Counted from the first letter of the stretch, positions 19,529-27,975 are shown. The stretch: 64,000 bases of DNA from Roseomonas alba (GCF_019430885.1 NZ_JAHYBZ010000006.1:372001-436000); one strand, 5' to 3'. The notes: a model not told the origin generated them from the sequence alone. Program-made: numbers and translations.

Positions 19529-19793
19529 GGAGGGGCTTTGCCCCTCCAAACCACCCCACCACCGGGGTCCCATTGACATTGCTTCGCTACGCCCATGGGT
19601 GTGCCTGGAGCATTTGGAACGCAATCTTCTGGCGCTGGGCGCAGCGTCCTTGCCGGCCCATCCAAGCGCCTTTCGTGCACATGAGCAGCTTTCGGCGCCA
19701 TTCCGGCAGCGACGCACGGCGCCAAGTGGAGGTTTCCAAAGGCCTTTCGGCCTTTGGCGGGGAGAGGCTTGGAGAGGGGCAGGGCCCCTCTCC
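19529..19793. repeat. Intergenic palindromic repeat A, copy 5 (partly degenerate)
   Basis: The left terminal hairpin GGAGGGGC-TTT-GCCCCTCC and the right half (CCAAAGGCC-TTTC-GGCCTTTGG, then GGAGAGGGGCAGGGCCCCTCTCC) are intact. The left inner stem is rearranged. The element is longer than other copies because of extra central sequence. It lies between the convergent moeA and cytochrome c genes. Confidence 0.85.
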
Positions 19794-19835
19794 AACCAAC
19801 AGCGGCGAAATGGGCCAGCCTTTTCCCAGCAGCCG

Positions 19836-20153
19836 CTACTGCGCCGGCCGCTCCAGACTCTTCAGGTAGGCGACCAGCGCGGTCACTTCCTCCGCGCTGA
19901 AGGATTGCTCGGGCATTTCCGGGTGGCCCGTGACGATGCCCTCGGCAAGGGATTCCGCGAGGTTGTCCACCGGATAGCGGCTGTGCAGGTCGCGAAAGGC
20001 CGGCGCGCCCGCCCGCGGGCTGGTGCCGGTGCGGCCGGTGGCGTGGCAGGCGCCGCAGCGGGTCTCGGCGATCTGCTGGCCCTGCGCGACGGTCGCGCGA
20101 TCCTCTCCCGCGCAGGCGGCGAGCAGGATCGGCAGGGCGAACAGCGCGCGCAT
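19836..20153 (-). CDS. small secreted/lipoprotein cytochrome c
   Basis: The 105-residue protein begins MRALFALPILLAACAGE, a signal sequence with a lipobox-like LAAC, so it may be a lipoprotein. A single haem motif CGACH lies near residues 35-39 and a distal Met in the HPEMPEQSF region is the likely sixth ligand. It is a class I cytochrome c for periplasmic electron transfer; the partner is unknown. The start overlaps the stop of the upstream gene (TGATG), indicating an operon. Confidence 0.88.
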   Translation of the reverse strand: MRALFALPILLAACAGEDRATVAQGQQIAETRCGACHATGRTGTSPRAGAPAFRDLHSRYPVDNLAESLAEGIVTGHPEMPEQSFSAEEVTALVAYLKSLERPAQ

Positions 20154-20851
20154 CAGCCGCAGGTCGAGATCGCCGCGGTCCCGAAGCCGCGGATCTCGGA
20201 GGTCACGTTCAGGGTCAGCTCGGCATTGCCCAGCGTCACCGCCACGCGCTGCGGCAGGCCGGTCAGGGTCACCGGCTCCTGGCCGAAGACGGTGACGACG
20301 ACGGTCGCGGCGCGGGCCAGGTCGTCGGTCTGGTTCGGCGCGCTCATCACGACGCGGACCAGGCCGTCGAGGAGGTCGATGCCGGCATTCTCCGGCACGC
20401 GGGGGCCGTAGGCGACGGCGAAGCGTCGGCTGGTCGGGCGGCCGTCGCATTGGCGCACCGGACCGGCGTCGCGCATGATCTGCTCGATGCGCGGGCGCGG
20501 CACGCCGGCGGCGATGCGGGCCTGGGCCAGGGCGAAAAGCTGCGCGGCATCGCCCTTCGGCACGTCGCGGTCATAGCGGCGCTGGAGCGCGACATTGTCC
20601 TCGCGCGCCTGGCGCAGTTCGCCTTCGAGTTGGGTGTTGCGGGCATAGGTGGTGCGGGTGTCGGCGGACAGGCGTTCCAGCCGCTCCTCGAGCACCGTGA
20701 CCTCGGACCGCGCGAGGTCGAGGCCGCCCTGGTACGACCAGAAGCCGAGGCCCACGAAAATCGCGAGCACGAACAGCCATTTGGCCACCCGCAGGGCGAG
20801 TTGCCCGGTACGGCGCCGGCGTTCCCGGCTGCGTCTGGATCCGATCGACAT
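20153..20851 (-). CDS. membrane-anchored coiled-coil protein, unknown function
   Basis: The 232-residue protein has a basic N-terminus (MSIGSRRSRERRRR), one membrane helix (about 24-43, WLFVLAIFVGLGFWSY) and a coiled-coil stretch (about 50-95, VLEERLERLSADTRTTYARN onward). The periplasmic C-terminal domain contains two Cys residues (RQCDGRPTS and the terminal STCG) that could form a disulfide. I do not recognise the family. It is coupled to the cytochrome c gene downstream. The C-terminal part looks like a beta-rich domain. Confidence 0.75.
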   Translation of the reverse strand: MSIGSRRSRERRRRTGQLALRVAKWLFVLAIFVGLGFWSYQGGLDLARSEVTVLEERLERLSADTRTTYARNTQLEGELRQAREDNVALQRRYDRDVPKGDAAQLFALAQARIAAGVPRPRIEQIMRDAGPVRQCDGRPTSRRFAVAYGPRVPENAGIDLLDGLVRVVMSAPNQTDDLARAATVVVTVFGQEPVTLTGLPQRVAVTLGNAELTLNVTSEIRGFGTAAISTCG

Positions 20852-20885
20852 CGGGGGCCTTTAGACGCGACGCACCCGCGACGGG

Positions 20886-21908
20886 TCAAGTGACGGTCAG
20901 CCACAATACGTCCTCAATCCGCCTCGCACCCGAAGCCAGCATGGCGAGCCGGTCGAAGCCCAACGCAATGCCCGCTGTCGGGGGCAGGCCCTGTTCCAAA
21001 GCCGCAAGGAAATCCTCGTCCACATCCCAGCCATGCGCGCCGGTGATGCGGCGGCGTTCGGCATTGGCTTCGGCGAAGCGGAGGCGCTGTTCGGCGGGGT
21101 CCGTCAGTTCGTCGAAGGCGTTCGCCAGTTCGATGCCGGCGATGAAAAGCTCGAAGCGCAACGCGGCGCGCGGGTCGGCAGGGTCGCGCCGCGCGAGCGC
21201 CGCCTGGGGCGCGGGCCAATGCGTCAGGAAGGTCGCGCGGTCGCGGCCGATCGCAGGTTCCACCCGTTCCAGCAGCAGGCGGAAGAACAGGTCCTCCCAG
21301 CTTTCGTCCGGGCGCGGGGGCAGGCCGGCGGACGCGGCGGCGGCGTGCAGGCGCGCCGTGTTGCCCTCGGTCGCCAGCAGGTCCAGCCCGTTGCAGTGGC
21401 GGGCGAAGGCGTCCTGCATGGTCAGGTGCTCGAAGGGTTGGGTCAGGTCGGTGCGCACCCCGGCGTGTTCCACCACCGGGGGGCAGACGGCGCGGATGAA
21501 GGCCTCGGTCTCGTCCATCAGGCCGGCGAAGGTGAGGCCCGGCCGATACCATTCCAGCATGGTGAATTCGGGGGCGTGGCGGGCGGAGACCTCCCCATTG
21601 CGCCACACCCGCGCCAGTTCGAAGACCGGGCCGCACCCGCCGGCGAGCAGCTTCTTGATCGCGAGTTCGGGCGAGGTGCGCAGCCAGAGCGGGCGTCCCT
21701 CCCCTGCCCCGATATGCGGATCGAAGCGGGTTTCGAAGGCGCGGATATGGACCTCGGCACCCGGTGCGGGGACCAGGCAGGGGGTTTCGACCTCGCGATA
21801 GCCGCGGGCGGTGAAGAAGGCGCGGGTCGCGGCGGTCAGCGCCGCCCGGCGATCGAGGAAAGGCAGCCGCGCGGCCAGGCGTTCGGGGTGCCATTCGGGT
21901 TTCGCCAT
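20886..21908 (-). CDS. epmA: EF-P--lysine ligase (EpmA/PoxA/GenX)
   Basis: The 340-residue protein is a class II lysyl-tRNA synthetase-like catalytic core without an anticodon-binding domain. It shows the REVETPCLV strand, LRTSPELAIKKLLAGG, the motif 2 region FTMLEWYRPG and motif 3 GIALGFDRLAML. It attaches beta-lysine to the conserved Lys of elongation factor P. The ATG at 21908 gives MAKPEWHPERLAARL; longer frames upstream cross epmB. It is divergent from epmB with 37 bases between starts. The substrate EF-P gene lies about 5.5 kb away. Confidence 0.93.
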   Translation of the reverse strand: MAKPEWHPERLAARLPFLDRRAALTAATRAFFTARGYREVETPCLVPAPGAEVHIRAFETRFDPHIGAGEGRPLWLRTSPELAIKKLLAGGCGPVFELARVWRNGEVSARHAPEFTMLEWYRPGLTFAGLMDETEAFIRAVCPPVVEHAGVRTDLTQPFEHLTMQDAFARHCNGLDLLATEGNTARLHAAAASAGLPPRPDESWEDLFFRLLLERVEPAIGRDRATFLTHWPAPQAALARRDPADPRAALRFELFIAGIELANAFDELTDPAEQRLRFAEANAERRRITGAHGWDVDEDFLAALEQGLPPTAGIALGFDRLAMLASGARRIEDVLWLTVT

Positions 21909-21945
21909 TGTGCGCGCCTGGTGCTTCCGGTAGGGGCCGGCGACC

Positions 21946-22932
21946 ATGCCGGACGGTGACACGACACGCCAGGGACGGACCCTTCGGACACCAAGCGCGC
22001 TGCGCGAGGCCGGGCTGCTGCGCCCCGGCGCCGAAGCCGACGCCGCGCGCGTCGCCGAACGCTTCGCGATCTCGGTCACCGACCATGTCGCCGGGCTGAT
22101 CGACCGCGCCGACGCGGAAGACCCCATCGCGCGGCAATACATCCCCGACGCGGCGGAACTGGTGACCGCGCCGCATGAGGTCGAGGACCCCACCGCCGAC
22201 GCCCCCTTCACCCCGGTCAAGGGTGTGGTGCACCGGTATCCGGACCGGGCGCTGCTGAAGCCGCTGCTCGCCTGCCCGGTGTATTGCCGCTTCTGCTTCC
22301 GCCGCGAGGTCGTGGGCCCCGATGGCGGGCTGCTGACCGAAGCGGAGCTGGACGCGGCGCTCGCCTGGTTCGAAGCCACGCCAGCGGTGCGCGAGGCGGT
22401 GCTGACCGGCGGCGACCCGCTGATGCTGAGCCCGCGCCGGCTCGGCGCCATCCTGCGGCGGCTGGCGGCGGTGCCGCATATCGACACGCTGCGCATCCAT
22501 ACCCGCGTGCCGGTCGCGGAACCGTCGCGGGTGGATGCGGCGCTGCTCGCCGCGCTGGATGTGGGCAAGCCGGTCTTCATGGCCGTTCACGCCAACCACG
22601 CGCGGGAATTCGCGCCCGCCGCCGTCGCGGCGCTGGAGAGGCTGGCGCGGAACGGGACGCCGCTGCTCGGGCAATCCGTGCTGCTGCGCGGGGTGAACGA
22701 CAGCGTGCAGGCGCTGGAAGACCTGTTCCGGGCGATGCTCCGCGCCCGGGTGAAGCCGTATTACCTGCATGCGCTGGACCCCGCGCCGGGGACGGCGCGG
22801 TTTGCCGTGCCGGATGACGAAGGGCTCGTCCTGCTGCGGGCGCTGCGCGGGCGGGTGCCGGGGCTCGCCATCCCGACCTTCGTGCGGGAGTTGCCACACG
22901 GCGGGGGGAAGCGGCCCATCGGCGCGTCCTGA
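21946..22932 (+). CDS. epmB: EF-P beta-lysylation protein (EpmB, lysine 2,3-aminomutase family)
   Basis: The 328-residue radical SAM protein has its cluster motif CPVYCRFC (Cys 110, 114, 117). The VLTGGDPL and HTRVPV motifs are typical of KamA/EpmB. The length fits EpmB better than the roughly 400-residue catabolic KamA enzymes, and the divergent epmA gene supports the assignment. It converts lysine to beta-lysine for EF-P modification using SAM, a 4Fe-4S cluster and PLP. The ATG at 21946 follows a GTAGGGG stretch. EpmC was not seen in the window. Confidence 0.92.
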   Translation: MPDGDTTRQGRTLRTPSALREAGLLRPGAEADAARVAERFAISVTDHVAGLIDRADAEDPIARQYIPDAAELVTAPHEVEDPTADAPFTPVKGVVHRYPDRALLKPLLACPVYCRFCFRREVVGPDGGLLTEAELDAALAWFEATPAVREAVLTGGDPLMLSPRRLGAILRRLAAVPHIDTLRIHTRVPVAEPSRVDAALLAALDVGKPVFMAVHANHAREFAPAAVAALERLARNGTPLLGQSVLLRGVNDSVQALEDLFRAMLRARVKPYYLHALDPAPGTARFAVPDDEGLVLLRALRGRVPGLAIPTFVRELPHGGGKRPIGAS

Positions 22933-23014
22933 GCGTGCGGACCGAAGGCGCGCACGCACGGAAGGTCTGAATCGGGAGAGCATGGTCGGTGCACGAGGGT
23001 GAACCGGTCATGCG

Positions 23015-23914
23015 TCAGCCCCCCTTCGGGCGGCGGGCCTGGTTGAGGCCGATGAAGATGCCGCTGGCGACGATCACCGCGGCGCCGATCCAGGTGAAGG
23101 CGTCCGGGACCTCCCCGAAGGCCAAGAAGCCGACCGTCACCGAGGACAGAAGCTGGAAGTACTGGAAGGGCGAGAGGATGTTCGCCGGCCCGAAGCCGAA
23201 GGCGATCGCGATGCAGTAATGCCCGAGCGCCCCCAGCACCCCCACCCCGCAGAACAGCAGGATATCCAGCCAGCCATGCGGCGTGATCCAGACGAAAGGC
23301 ATCACCAGCAGCATGCCGAAGGCGCCGACGACACTGCTGTAGAAGGCCGAGGTCTCGGGGCTTTCGACGCCGGCCACCTTGCGGGTGAGGATCTGATAGA
23401 CGGCATAGGAGGTCGCGCTGACCAGCACGACCAGCGCCGCCCAGTGGAACACCGCACTCCCCGGCCGGATCACCAGCAGCACGCCGGCGAAGCCGCAGAG
23501 CAGGGCGATGACCCTCGGCAGGGTCGTGCGTTCGCCGAGCATCGGGCCGGCCAGCATGGTGACGATCAGCGGCGCCGTCAGGCTGATCGACGCCGCCTTG
23601 GCGAGCGGGATGAAGGCCAGCGCGAAGAAGGTCGCGAGGTTGGAGGTGAAGAGCAACGCCGAGCGCGCGAGCTGCGTGACAGGCCGCGCCGTGCGCAGGA
23701 CCTTGAGGCCATGCCGGGGCAGGAAGGCGGCGAGGAGGAAGAGGATGTGGCCGAAGGCCCTCGCCCAGGAGATCTGCAGGGAGGAGTAGTGGGTGGCGAG
23801 ATACTTCGCACTGCCGGTCATCACGGAGAACAAGGCCCCCGCCAGGCAGATGAAGAGAATACCGACGAGAATGCGCTGCGGCGGCGGCTGATGCGCGGAG
23901 GTGGATGAGGACAC
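23015..23914 (-). CDS. DMT superfamily (EamA) permease
   Basis: The 299-residue protein has ten predicted hydrophobic helices arranged as two EamA repeats (first starting VGILFICLAGALFSV, second WAALVVLVSATSYAVYQ). Helix ends such as LGERTTLPRVIALLCGFAGVLLVIRPG are characteristic of drug/metabolite transporters. The substrate is unknown. It lies on the minus strand converging on epmB with an 82-base gap. Repeat B1 lies upstream of its start. Confidence 0.9.
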   Translation of the reverse strand: MSSSTSAHQPPPQRILVGILFICLAGALFSVMTGSAKYLATHYSSLQISWARAFGHILFLLAAFLPRHGLKVLRTARPVTQLARSALLFTSNLATFFALAFIPLAKAASISLTAPLIVTMLAGPMLGERTTLPRVIALLCGFAGVLLVIRPGSAVFHWAALVVLVSATSYAVYQILTRKVAGVESPETSAFYSSVVGAFGMLLVMPFVWITPHGWLDILLFCGVGVLGALGHYCIAIAFGFGPANILSPFQYFQLLSSVTVGFLAFGEVPDAFTWIGAAVIVASGIFIGLNQARRPKGG

Positions 23915-23997
23915 GCCGGGGGTGGACGCCTTGCTGTCTTGGACGGGCGGCAGGGTGCGCCTGCGAAGGGGTGGTGTCCATGCAGGGTGAGGGTGTT

Positions 23998-24105
23998 GTC
24001 GGGGGCGCCGCCCCCGACACCGGCGCCCATGTCAGATGCGAGCATCTGCCATGGGGGCCCAAGCCCGCCGGGGTAACCGTGTTACCCCGGACCCCGCCGT
24101 GAGTC
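23998..24105. repeat. Palindromic repeat B, copy 1 (inverted relative to copy 2)
   Basis: Three hairpins in a row: GTCGGGGGCG/CGCCCCCGAC, CAGATGC-GA-GCATCTG and CCGGGGTAAC-CGT-GTTACCCCGG. The reverse complement matches the element at 28017-28130 in order and in most of its sequence. The two copies therefore face each other and enclose the transposase-like gene, the AT-rich operon and efp. Confidence 0.8.
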
Positions 24106-24124
24106 TTGGCGCGCGCCGGCATGG

Positions 24125-24685
24125 TCAGCGCAGGCGCCAGTGGCGGGGGCGGCCACCGGCATCGAGCAGGAGTTTGCCCAGGCGGTTGAAGGTGCCGGGC
24201 GGGTGGGCGGCCGGGGTTTGCAGGGCCGCGATCACGAGAGCTTGTGCTGTTTTGGACAAATTCGGATTGGGCAGGAAGTTCGGCGGGGCCGGCAAGGCCG
24301 CTCGCAAGCCGAGATCCTTGGCGCGCATCAGGCTGGAGAGCGGGACGATGCGGCTGACCCGGCGCCAGGCGCGGCAGATGCGCCAGGCGAGGGCGTTGGG
24401 AATGGTATCCTCGGGCGTCGCGGCGGCGACAAGGGCGAGGAGGCGGTCCATGTCGCCGGAGCGCGCCCAGCGGCGAAGCTGGCGGGAGGCGGTGCCGGGA
24501 CGGCCGTATTCCTCGGGCAGGTCCTTCCAGGGGCCGGAGGAACAGGCGACCCAGAAGATGGCATCGAGGGTGCGGCGGAGGTCGGCGGGGCGGCGGCCCC
24601 TGCGCGGGGCGGTGGCTGTGGGGAGGTGGGTGGCGAGGTAGGTGAATTCGGGGTCGGTCAGGGGGTGGAAGGGGTGGGGGCGCAT
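24125..24685 (-). CDS. transposase-like protein without DDE domain
   Basis: The 186-residue protein begins MRPHPFHPLTDPEFTYLATHLP. It continues with RRGRRPADLRRTLDAIFWVACSSGPWKDLPEEYGRP, matching the N-terminal DUF4096-type domain of IS5/IS1031-like transposases. The remaining 100 residues do not show the catalytic DDE core, so it is either a truncated transposase or a captured DNA-binding domain. I could not define terminal inverted repeats or target duplications. It lies between repeat B1 and the AT-rich operon, on the same strand as the operon. Confidence 0.65.
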   Translation of the reverse strand: MRPHPFHPLTDPEFTYLATHLPTATAPRRGRRPADLRRTLDAIFWVACSSGPWKDLPEEYGRPGTASRQLRRWARSGDMDRLLALVAAATPEDTIPNALAWRICRAWRRVSRIVPLSSLMRAKDLGLRAALPAPPNFLPNPNLSKTAQALVIAALQTPAAHPPGTFNRLGKLLLDAGGRPRHWRLR

Positions 24686-24772
24686 GGGGCTAGTTTGTAG
24701 GATTTTAACCCTATTTCCACAAGCCCAATGTTCGGGGGGAATGAGCCCGTTGGCTGCGCGCTAGATTGCTAC

Positions 24773-25570
24773 TTACTGAATTCGATCCCAGAGTTCAGCC
24801 AAGGCGACGAGTTTCTCAGCAGTTGCGCCCATATTGGCTCCCACACCAGCTATGCGACGAAGATTCGCCCCGATCCTCGAAACAAATCCGGGCTTCCGCT
24901 CAACGACTTCTGCCTTGATCGATCGGCTTACCTCCTCGCGCACGTCTGGAGGAATGCCTTCAAGATCGGCAATCGTCTTCTTCAGGATTTCAGAGATCTG
25001 ATCGCCTTCTGGGGCTTTGGTAGCGACCAGGGTCTTCAGTTCCCCAAAGTTGGTGCCATGGTCGCCGAGCTGACCGATCGTAATTGGTCCACCGCCCGAA
25101 TTGATGCTTACGGCTGCCATTCCAGTTGCCCCTCCAGCGAGCCCAGGGAGAATCTCCCTCTCCCGTTCCGACCGTTTGTATCTTTGGAGTTCTGCATACA
25201 AAGTTGTACCTCCGGAAGCGATCTCGATCTGCGCGCGCAAGGCATCGTCACGTCCGCTGGATCGGTAAGCCTCCAGAGCAAGCCCTTTGTAGTCGCTCGA
25301 CCGATCCGAGAATCGGGAAAAGTGCTCTACGAGACTGGCCTTAACTGCCGGCACCCTCTCGCTCGACCACCATTTGAGGAGGATTGGAGAGATCCCTTCC
25401 GTCCAGAACGGCACAACCCCCAACGCGAGCCCTTCGCGCGCCACGCTATAAGCATCAAGTGACCCTCTTTCCACAAACTCAACTGGATCAGTCAGATATT
25501 GCGGCTGTCGCATCGCGAGCTGAAAAGTATACGCTCGCGTATCTTCACTCTTCTTATCGATCTCATCCAT
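24773..25570 (-). CDS. AT-rich operon gene 3: unknown protein with Gly-rich linker and helical C-terminus
   Basis: The 265-residue protein is of no family I recognise. Residues 1-135 are mostly helical and polar, starting MDEIDKKSEDTRAYTFQLAM. A short Gly-rich, beta-prone segment (about 155-175, INSGGGPITIGQLGDHG) follows. The C-terminus is long, charged and helical (LKKTIADLEGIPPDVREEV, then GATAEKLVALAELWDRIQ). A Gly-rich beta segment followed by helices that end in an LA-LW pattern recalls C-terminal tails of some prokaryotic effector-associated proteins, but that is only an impression. It starts 48 bases after gene 2 and is the last gene of the operon. Confidence 0.7.
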   Translation of the reverse strand: MDEIDKKSEDTRAYTFQLAMRQPQYLTDPVEFVERGSLDAYSVAREGLALGVVPFWTEGISPILLKWWSSERVPAVKASLVEHFSRFSDRSSDYKGLALEAYRSSGRDDALRAQIEIASGGTTLYAELQRYKRSEREREILPGLAGGATGMAAVSINSGGGPITIGQLGDHGTNFGELKTLVATKAPEGDQISEILKKTIADLEGIPPDVREEVSRSIKAEVVERKPGFVSRIGANLRRIAGVGANMGATAEKLVALAELWDRIQ

Positions 25571-25618
25571 CGAAAAATCAATATCCCTGATAGAAGCATC
25601 ATCTCTTTCGAGAAATGA

Positions 25619-26257
25619 TCACACCGCATATTGCACCACTATTTCGGAATCATGCCCAGTTAGATCAGACATGACCTTCTTTACGTCCCTTCTTCCTCTT
25701 ACGATTGATCTATCTAGTCGTCCAAATCGATATAGAAGGCACATTAACTTCAATGTTATATCATCAGATGATGATATATTAATGGGCTGAATTCTTTGTT
25801 CCGTCTTAAATCTAGAATGCGGAAACATCCTAGTCATTACGAGATTCGGGCCTTCTAAAGGGATTCTCCCTTCTCCGACTATTTCATCGATGACCCTCTT
25901 ATCTGCGATCGATATCAAGGCTCCGAAAAGCCAGGCAAGGTTCTCTAAATCCTTTGTCCCACCCCTGATTTTAGTCAAGATGGCCTCGAGATGCGAATGA
26001 GGCTCTTTCATCTCCGCTACCGCCTTGATAGCCCACCGCTCAACGTCGGTGTCTCTGCTAAACAGCAAATGCGTAACAATAGGCGCGATAAATCTAGTAT
26101 CCGAGAAGCGCCTCCCTCGCTGATATTGATCACAAAGAAGTTTCAATGCCTCTCGTTGATTCCGCGTATCTGAGCTTCTCAATTGAAGTTCTATATATTT
26201 TTCTTCAATTGAACTTAACAAGGTGCTCCTTTCTATCCTGTCGCGCGCGGTTGGCAT
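25619..26257 (-). CDS. AT-rich operon gene 2: HEAT-like helical-repeat protein
   Basis: The 212-residue protein looks like an alpha-solenoid of HEAT-type units. Examples are FIAPIVTHLLFSRDTDVERW followed by AIKAVAEMKEPHSHLEAIL, and LENLAWLFGALISIADKRVIDEIVG. There are no membrane segments and no catalytic motif, so a scaffold or binding role is likely. The start codon overlaps the stop of gene 1 by one base (TGATG), so the two proteins are probably made in similar amounts and may interact. Base composition is clearly lower in GC than the flanking genes. The family is not recognised. Confidence 0.72.
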   Translation of the reverse strand: MPTARDRIERSTLLSSIEEKYIELQLRSSDTRNQREALKLLCDQYQRGRRFSDTRFIAPIVTHLLFSRDTDVERWAIKAVAEMKEPHSHLEAILTKIRGGTKDLENLAWLFGALISIADKRVIDEIVGEGRIPLEGPNLVMTRMFPHSRFKTEQRIQPINISSSDDITLKLMCLLYRFGRLDRSIVRGRRDVKKVMSDLTGHDSEIVVQYAV

Positions 26258-27228
26258 CAGACTTCATCCAGACGCTGATTGCCTCGACCAAAACCAAGAT
26301 CGCGAACTAGCGCCCTATTAGACCAAATCGCCTTGGACCACGGATCGAAACGCGGGGCGGCAAGAGCGACTCCTTGCCGGGTCATCCAACGCATTCCCGC
26401 AAAGGACAGTGCACGACGGAACGCATTGTCTTCGGGGCGAATGCGGTACCTAACGACCGCCACGATGGCACTGGGCTCGATAGAGCGCCGACGAGACCAA
26501 AATAGTCCCAATAATCTTGCATCGTGACCGACAACATCTTTAGAAAGCCGCGTCCTAGGCAAACCCAGTTCCAGCCAAGCCCCCCGAACAGCGCAATTCT
26601 CGACACTTTCTAGTCGATCGTGGAATAAATCAAAGTCGTCATATCCGAGCAAAAACTGAAATCCGATACTACTAAACCCGAATAAACCAATTTTTCTTCC
26701 GTCAAATTTGCCAATTTTATGCACGAGAGTCATATCGCCCGCCTGAATTATCGTTAGGACGGCAAAAATGGACGATCGTTCCCTCTTCAATATATCTTTA
26801 TACCGATCAAATTGGACATCGTTGGAAAAAATACGATCAAATATCGAAATACTTTCACTTCGTAATAATATTCTTCCGTCCTCCATATAATTATCTACGT
26901 CATCGCAGAAAAAAATCTCTATAAATGAATAATCTCTTATCCTTCTTCTCGCGAAATACTCTTTTATTTTAGCAGAACTTGAAAATAAACCCTCACTCAA
27001 GGGCCTAAGGAAAAACATACCGGGACCAACGCGCAGAAATCTACTTTTTGCGCCGCGCTCTATTATGTCAACACTAATTCGCGCCTGCAATGTGCGGTGC
27101 TGAGTCTTTCCGTAGAGATGATTTGGAACTCGGTAGAATTCGTACGCGAAATCCAAAATTTCGCGAGCCGACATCGGCCGCCCGGTGTCCTTTAGAACGT
27201 CCTCAGCGATCTTCAAATATGCGTTCAC
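26257..27228 (-). CDS. AT-rich operon gene 1: HARE-HTH-like protein with unknown C-terminal domain
   Basis: The 323-residue protein from a GTG start has an N-terminal segment (about 1-75: AYLKIAEDVLKDTGRPMSAR, EILDFAYEFY, TLQARISVDIIERG, FLRVGPGMFFLRP). This closely fits the HARE-HTH winged-helix fold (HB1/ASXL/restriction endonuclease HTH), known from DNA-modification, restriction and chromatin proteins. The remaining 240 residues (for example GRKIGLFGFSSIGFQFLLGY and FAGMRWMTRQGVALA) match no family I know. This is the most AT-rich gene of the window; 26881-26940 has only 16 G or C in 60. It is the first gene of the operon. Confidence 0.72.
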   Translation of the reverse strand: MNAYLKIAEDVLKDTGRPMSAREILDFAYEFYRVPNHLYGKTQHRTLQARISVDIIERGAKSRFLRVGPGMFFLRPLSEGLFSSSAKIKEYFARRRIRDYSFIEIFFCDDVDNYMEDGRILLRSESISIFDRIFSNDVQFDRYKDILKRERSSIFAVLTIIQAGDMTLVHKIGKFDGRKIGLFGFSSIGFQFLLGYDDFDLFHDRLESVENCAVRGAWLELGLPRTRLSKDVVGHDARLLGLFWSRRRSIEPSAIVAVVRYRIRPEDNAFRRALSFAGMRWMTRQGVALAAPRFDPWSKAIWSNRALVRDLGFGRGNQRLDEV

Positions 27229-27324
27229 TCAACGCTCGAACGAATGAGATTCACACGTACGCACCATACACCCCAAAGCGTTTACCTTACCCATCCTGTC
27301 CTCGGTGTCATCCTACCTCCGTGG

Positions 27325-27354
27325 TTGCCTCGCTCCTGCGTCCAAGTGTAGATG
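27325..27354 (+). promoter_or_regulatory. candidate efp promoter
   Basis: TTGCCT (27325-27330) and TAGATG (27349-27354) are spaced by 18 bases, about 50 bases ahead of the efp start. The switch from AT-rich to GC-rich sequence occurs just before this point, so efp appears to have kept its own promoter. Moderate match only. Confidence 0.3.
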
Positions 27355-27403
27355 CCGGCGCTCCAATCTTTCGGCCTCCTGACTCACGATAGGCGAGACT
27401 CTC

Positions 27404-27970
27404 ATGGCAAAGATGCAAGCCAACCAGATGCGTGCCGGCATGGTCATCGAGTTCGAAGGGGCTCGCTACACCATCCTCAAGCAGAACATCATGATCCCGG
27501 GGAAGGGCGCGGCGGTCATCCAGGTGGAGATGCGCAACGTCAAGACGGGTGCGAAGAAGGACCAGCGCTGGCGCACCGCCGACACGGTCGAGCGCCTGAC
27601 GACCGAGGACAAGGAGTTCACCTACTCCTACGCCGACGGCAACAACCTGGTGCTGATGGACCCGGAATCCTTCGAACAGACGATGGTTCCGCAGGACATC
27701 CTGGGCGATCGCCTGCCCTATCTGCAGGAAAACATGACGGTCAACGTCAAGCTCATCGAGGGTGAGCCCGTCTCCATGGACCTGCCCGAGCAGGTGACGC
27801 TGGAGGTGGTGGAGGCCGATCCGGTGGTGAAGGGCCAGACCGCGTCGTCCAGCTACAAGCCGGCGGTGCTGTCCAATGGCGTGAAGGTCATGGTCCCGCC
27901 CTTCATCACGGCGGGCGAGAAGATCGTCGTGAAGACGGCGGATTCGACCTACTACGAACGCGCGAAGTAA
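27404..27970 (+). CDS. efp: elongation factor P (EF-P)
   Basis: The 188-residue EF-P has three beta-barrel domains: N-terminal KOW-like, then OB domains. The tip of the first domain reads IMIPGKGAA with a Lys at position 34, the residue that receives beta-lysine in the EpmA/EpmB pathway. The C-terminus contains the family region PPFITAGEKIVVKT. EF-P rescues ribosomes stalled at polyproline. Both modification genes are within about 6 kb, consistent with Lys34 modification, but the AT-rich operon and a transposase-like gene lie between. The ATG at 27404 begins MAKMQANQMRAGMVIEFEG. Confidence 0.96.
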   Translation: MAKMQANQMRAGMVIEFEGARYTILKQNIMIPGKGAAVIQVEMRNVKTGAKKDQRWRTADTVERLTTEDKEFTYSYADGNNLVLMDPESFEQTMVPQDILGDRLPYLQENMTVNVKLIEGEPVSMDLPEQVTLEVVEADPVVKGQTASSSYKPAVLSNGVKVMVPPFITAGEKIVVKTADSTYYERAK

Positions 27971-27975
27971 GCCCG

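Noticed and set aside
24728..25462. Plus-strand frame of 244 codons inside the AT-rich island
   Set aside because: Its product is rich in Cys, Ser and Pro with no domain logic, and it is antisense to gene 3, which has ordinary protein composition and fits the operon spacing.
24125..27403. A complete insertion sequence or integrated phage carrying the AT-rich genes
   Set aside because: No integrase, tRNA target, direct repeats or intact transposase could be identified.
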